Shown: piece after piece, positions 15,745 through 17,015 of the stretch | Position numbering within the stretch: position 1 is the stretch's first letter | Layout of the letters: the number at the start of each line of letters is the position of its first letter | Assembly: GCA_031397815.1 (NCBI GenBank) | Contig: JANNMJ010000111.1 | Coordinates: 1-17,015 of the forward strand | DNA from: JANNMJ01 sp031397815 | GTDB lineage: Bacteria > Bacteroidota > Bacteroidia > Cytophagales > Hymenobacteraceae | Length of the DNA stretch: 17,015 nucleotides | Reading direction: 5' to 3' | Notes under the pieces: model-generated | Told to the model about the DNA's origin: nothing | Databases searched by the model: none | The model's input: the letters and a program-made list of their open reading frames with translations, nothing else | Position numbers and translations under genes: made by a program

Positions 15745-16638
15745 CTAGCGGGTGGCCGGGGCTTGTGCCCGCCGCGCAAGGCGGTGGAAATACACGTCTT
15801 CCAGCGTAGCCTCAGTGGGGCTGAAGACCCCGCCGTTGAGCGGCGTCTCACTGAACACCCGCACGATGGGCTGCCCCGCGATGAGCTTCGACGAAATCAC
15901 CTCGTGCTCGGCGCGGAGCTGCGCGAGGGCCGCTTTCTCGGTCTTGGTGCGGTACACCTTCCCCCGAATCTCACCGATGACGTCGCCCGGCGAACCCGTC
16001 GCCACCACTTCCCCGCCCGCAATAATGGCCATCTGCGGACACAGCTCCGTGACGTCTTCCACGATGTGCGTGCTCAGAATCACGACCACGTTCTCGCCGA
16101 TCTCACTCAGCAAGTCCAGAAACCGGTTGCGCTCGGTGGGGTCCAAACCGGCCGTCGGCTCATCGACGATGATGAGCTGCGGGGCGCCCAACAAGGCCAC
16201 GGCAATGCCGAACCGCTGCCGCATCCCGCCCGAATACCCGCCCACGGCCTTCTTGCGCGCGTCCCAAAGGTTGGTCTGCTGCAAGAGGCTCTCGACGGCA
16301 ATCTTCCGCTCGGCGGCATCCCGAATCCCTTTCAACCCGGCGAAGTAATCAAGCAGTACTTCCGCCGAGATGGCCGGGTACAGGCCAAATTCCTGCGGCA
16401 GATACCCGAGCACGCGCCGCACGGCATCGGGTTGGGTGAGGACGTTGAGGTCGCCGAGGGTGATGGTGCCCGCATCAGGCTCCTGCAACGTGGCAATGGT
16501 CCGCATCAGCGACGATTTCCCCGCCCCGTTCGGCCCCAGCAACCCGAACATCCCGTTCGGTATCTGCAAGCTGACGTTGTGCAGCGCCCGCACGCCATTG
16601 GCGTAGGTCTTCGAGAGGTTTTCAATCCGTAATTCCAT
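15745..16638 (-). CDS. ABC transporter ATP-binding protein
   Basis: This is the nucleotide-binding subunit for the downstream permease/peptidase. The 297-residue protein has a complete ATPase core: Walker A GPNGAGKS (35-42), Q-loop Q82 in YLPQEFG, signature YSGGMRQR (135-142), Walker B LIIVDEPTAGLDP (155-167) and the H-loop histidine H191 in STHIVED. The C-terminal part (about 210-297) is the variable extension usual in ABC-2 exporters. ATG 16638 (MELRIENLSKTY) is preferred over the outer frame from 16668, which adds ten residues of no homology. The gene ends 15 bases before the permease start, so the two form an operon. No promoter box of the Bacteroidota type is clear upstream. Confidence 0.96.
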   Translation of the reverse strand: MELRIENLSKTYANGVRALHNVSLQIPNGMFGLLGPNGAGKSSLMRTIATLQEPDAGTITLGDLNVLTQPDAVRRVLGYLPQEFGLYPAISAEVLLDYFAGLKGIRDAAERKIAVESLLQQTNLWDARKKAVGGYSGGMRQRFGIAVALLGAPQLIIVDEPTAGLDPTERNRFLDLLSEIGENVVVILSTHIVEDVTELCPQMAIIAGGEVVATGSPGDVIGEIRGKVYRTKTEKAALAQLRAEHEVISSKLIAGQPIVRVFSETPLNGGVFSPTEATLEDVYFHRLARRAQAPATR

Positions 16639-16834
16639 AATCAGCAAGAGGAGGTAAAGAGAAGACAAGGGATTGATTGGGAATCAACGGGCCGAAGGTA
16701 TTTGCACAATACCGCGATTGGTGCTCTGCTCACCTCATGATGTGGTATGGTGTTCAGGCGCTTGCGCTGACGATGAGGGGCTAGAAGTATGGCTGATTGG
16801 AACGCGTTTGACGCGGGGCTCCAGCCCCCGTGTC

Positions 16835-16874
16835 GGCTATTCGCAGGTCTCTTGACCTGCCGGTTAGAATAGCC
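16835..16874. repeat. Two-tier inverted repeat
   Basis: Outer arms GGCTATTC (16835-16842) and GAATAGCC (16867-16874) flank an inner hairpin GCAGGTC-TCTT-GACCTGC (16843-16860). No T-run follows on either strand, so it looks like a dispersed palindromic repeat rather than a terminator. Confidence 0.7.
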
Positions 16875-16894
16875 AACGTAGGGGCGTGGCCTTG

Positions 16895-16958
16895 TGCCCG
16901 CCCGCATGCGGTTATGAATGTTATCTGCTGCCGATCCGCAGCCACATGCGGGCGGGCA
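16895..16958. repeat. 14-base inverted repeat with 36-base loop
   Basis: TGCCCGCCCGCATG (16895-16908) and CATGCGGGCGGGCA (16945-16958) are perfect reverse complements. The flanking GTAGGGGCGTGGCCTTGTGCCCG sequence type (16879-16900) resembles dispersed repeats I recall from other GC-rich genomes. No coding content. Confidence 0.7.
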
Positions 16959-17015
16959 TGGAAAGGTCATCCACATATTCCACATGTTTTAATGCAGCAA
17001 CCAAAGTGGTGTGGT

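Larger units (their letters stand above)
16639..17015. other. Gene-free end region with several palindromes
   Basis: No open frame here has codon structure or homology that I can support. The region holds a run of hairpins: GGTAT...ATACC (16697-16713), a GCGC-TT-GCGC palindrome at about 16754-16770, GGGGCT-CC-AGCCCC (16815-16828), and two larger inverted repeats listed separately. It contains the upstream regulatory region of the ABC ATPase gene, but no consensus promoter is evident. Confidence 0.6.

Noticed and set aside
14932..16632. Plus-strand open frame of 566 codons
   Set aside because: It runs antisense across two well-supported genes (permease start and ABC ATPase) and has no recognisable motif.
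16639..16668. Ten-residue extension of the ABC ATPase
   Set aside because: MELRIENLSKTY at 16638 is the usual start of this family; the extra residues add no homology.
16639..17015. CRISPR array or tRNA in the end region
   Set aside because: The palindromes are all different, with no regular repeat-spacer spacing and no cloverleaf with a T-loop signature.

Overview
The window reads as a stretch of core chromosome from a GC-rich member of the Bacteroidota, plausibly of the order Cytophagales. Three things support this: the gene order ftsX, DUF3098, uppP, truB, ribF; the ABC-permease/M1-peptidase fusion, a type common in that phylum; and a good match to the Bacteroidota promoter (GTTG, 19 bases, TACCTTTG) just upstream of ftsX. 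The genus cannot be fixed from the sequence alone.

Layout: (1) 1-127, a GC-rich palindromic spacer. (2) tsaD on the minus strand, divergent from a very long tamB-like gene on the plus strand; their start codons are only 10 bases apart. (3) 5949-6197, a gap with three chained palindromes followed by the ftsX promoter. (4) A plus-strand run ftsX, DUF3098 gene, uppP, truB, ribF, a small A/T-rich membrane-protein ORF, scoA and scoB. (5) 11845-12048, a long imperfect palindrome between convergent genes. (6) On the minus strand, an ABC ATPase gene 15 bases upstream of a 1226-residue permease/aminopeptidase fusion. (7) 16639-17015, a gene-free end with several more palindromes.

Functionally this is mostly housekeeping: tRNA modification (TsaD for t6A37, TruB for pseudouridine 55), envelope biogenesis (TamB), cell division (FtsX), recycling of the cell-wall lipid carrier (UppP), flavin cofactor synthesis (RibF), ketone-body/CoA transfer (ScoAB) and an envelope ABC exporter-peptidase. 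I see no defence system, CRISPR array, prophage, transposase gene, rRNA or tRNA.

The unusual content lies between the genes. Most gaps longer than about 95 bases carry a large inverted repeat, and these appear to belong to several unrelated families. In three places (truB, scoB and the ORF at 11834-12115) such a repeat creates or extends an open reading frame, which misleads start-site prediction. The other points worth attention are the A/T-rich small ORF inserted between ribF and scoA, and the HELAH-X19-E zinc site of the fused peptidase.
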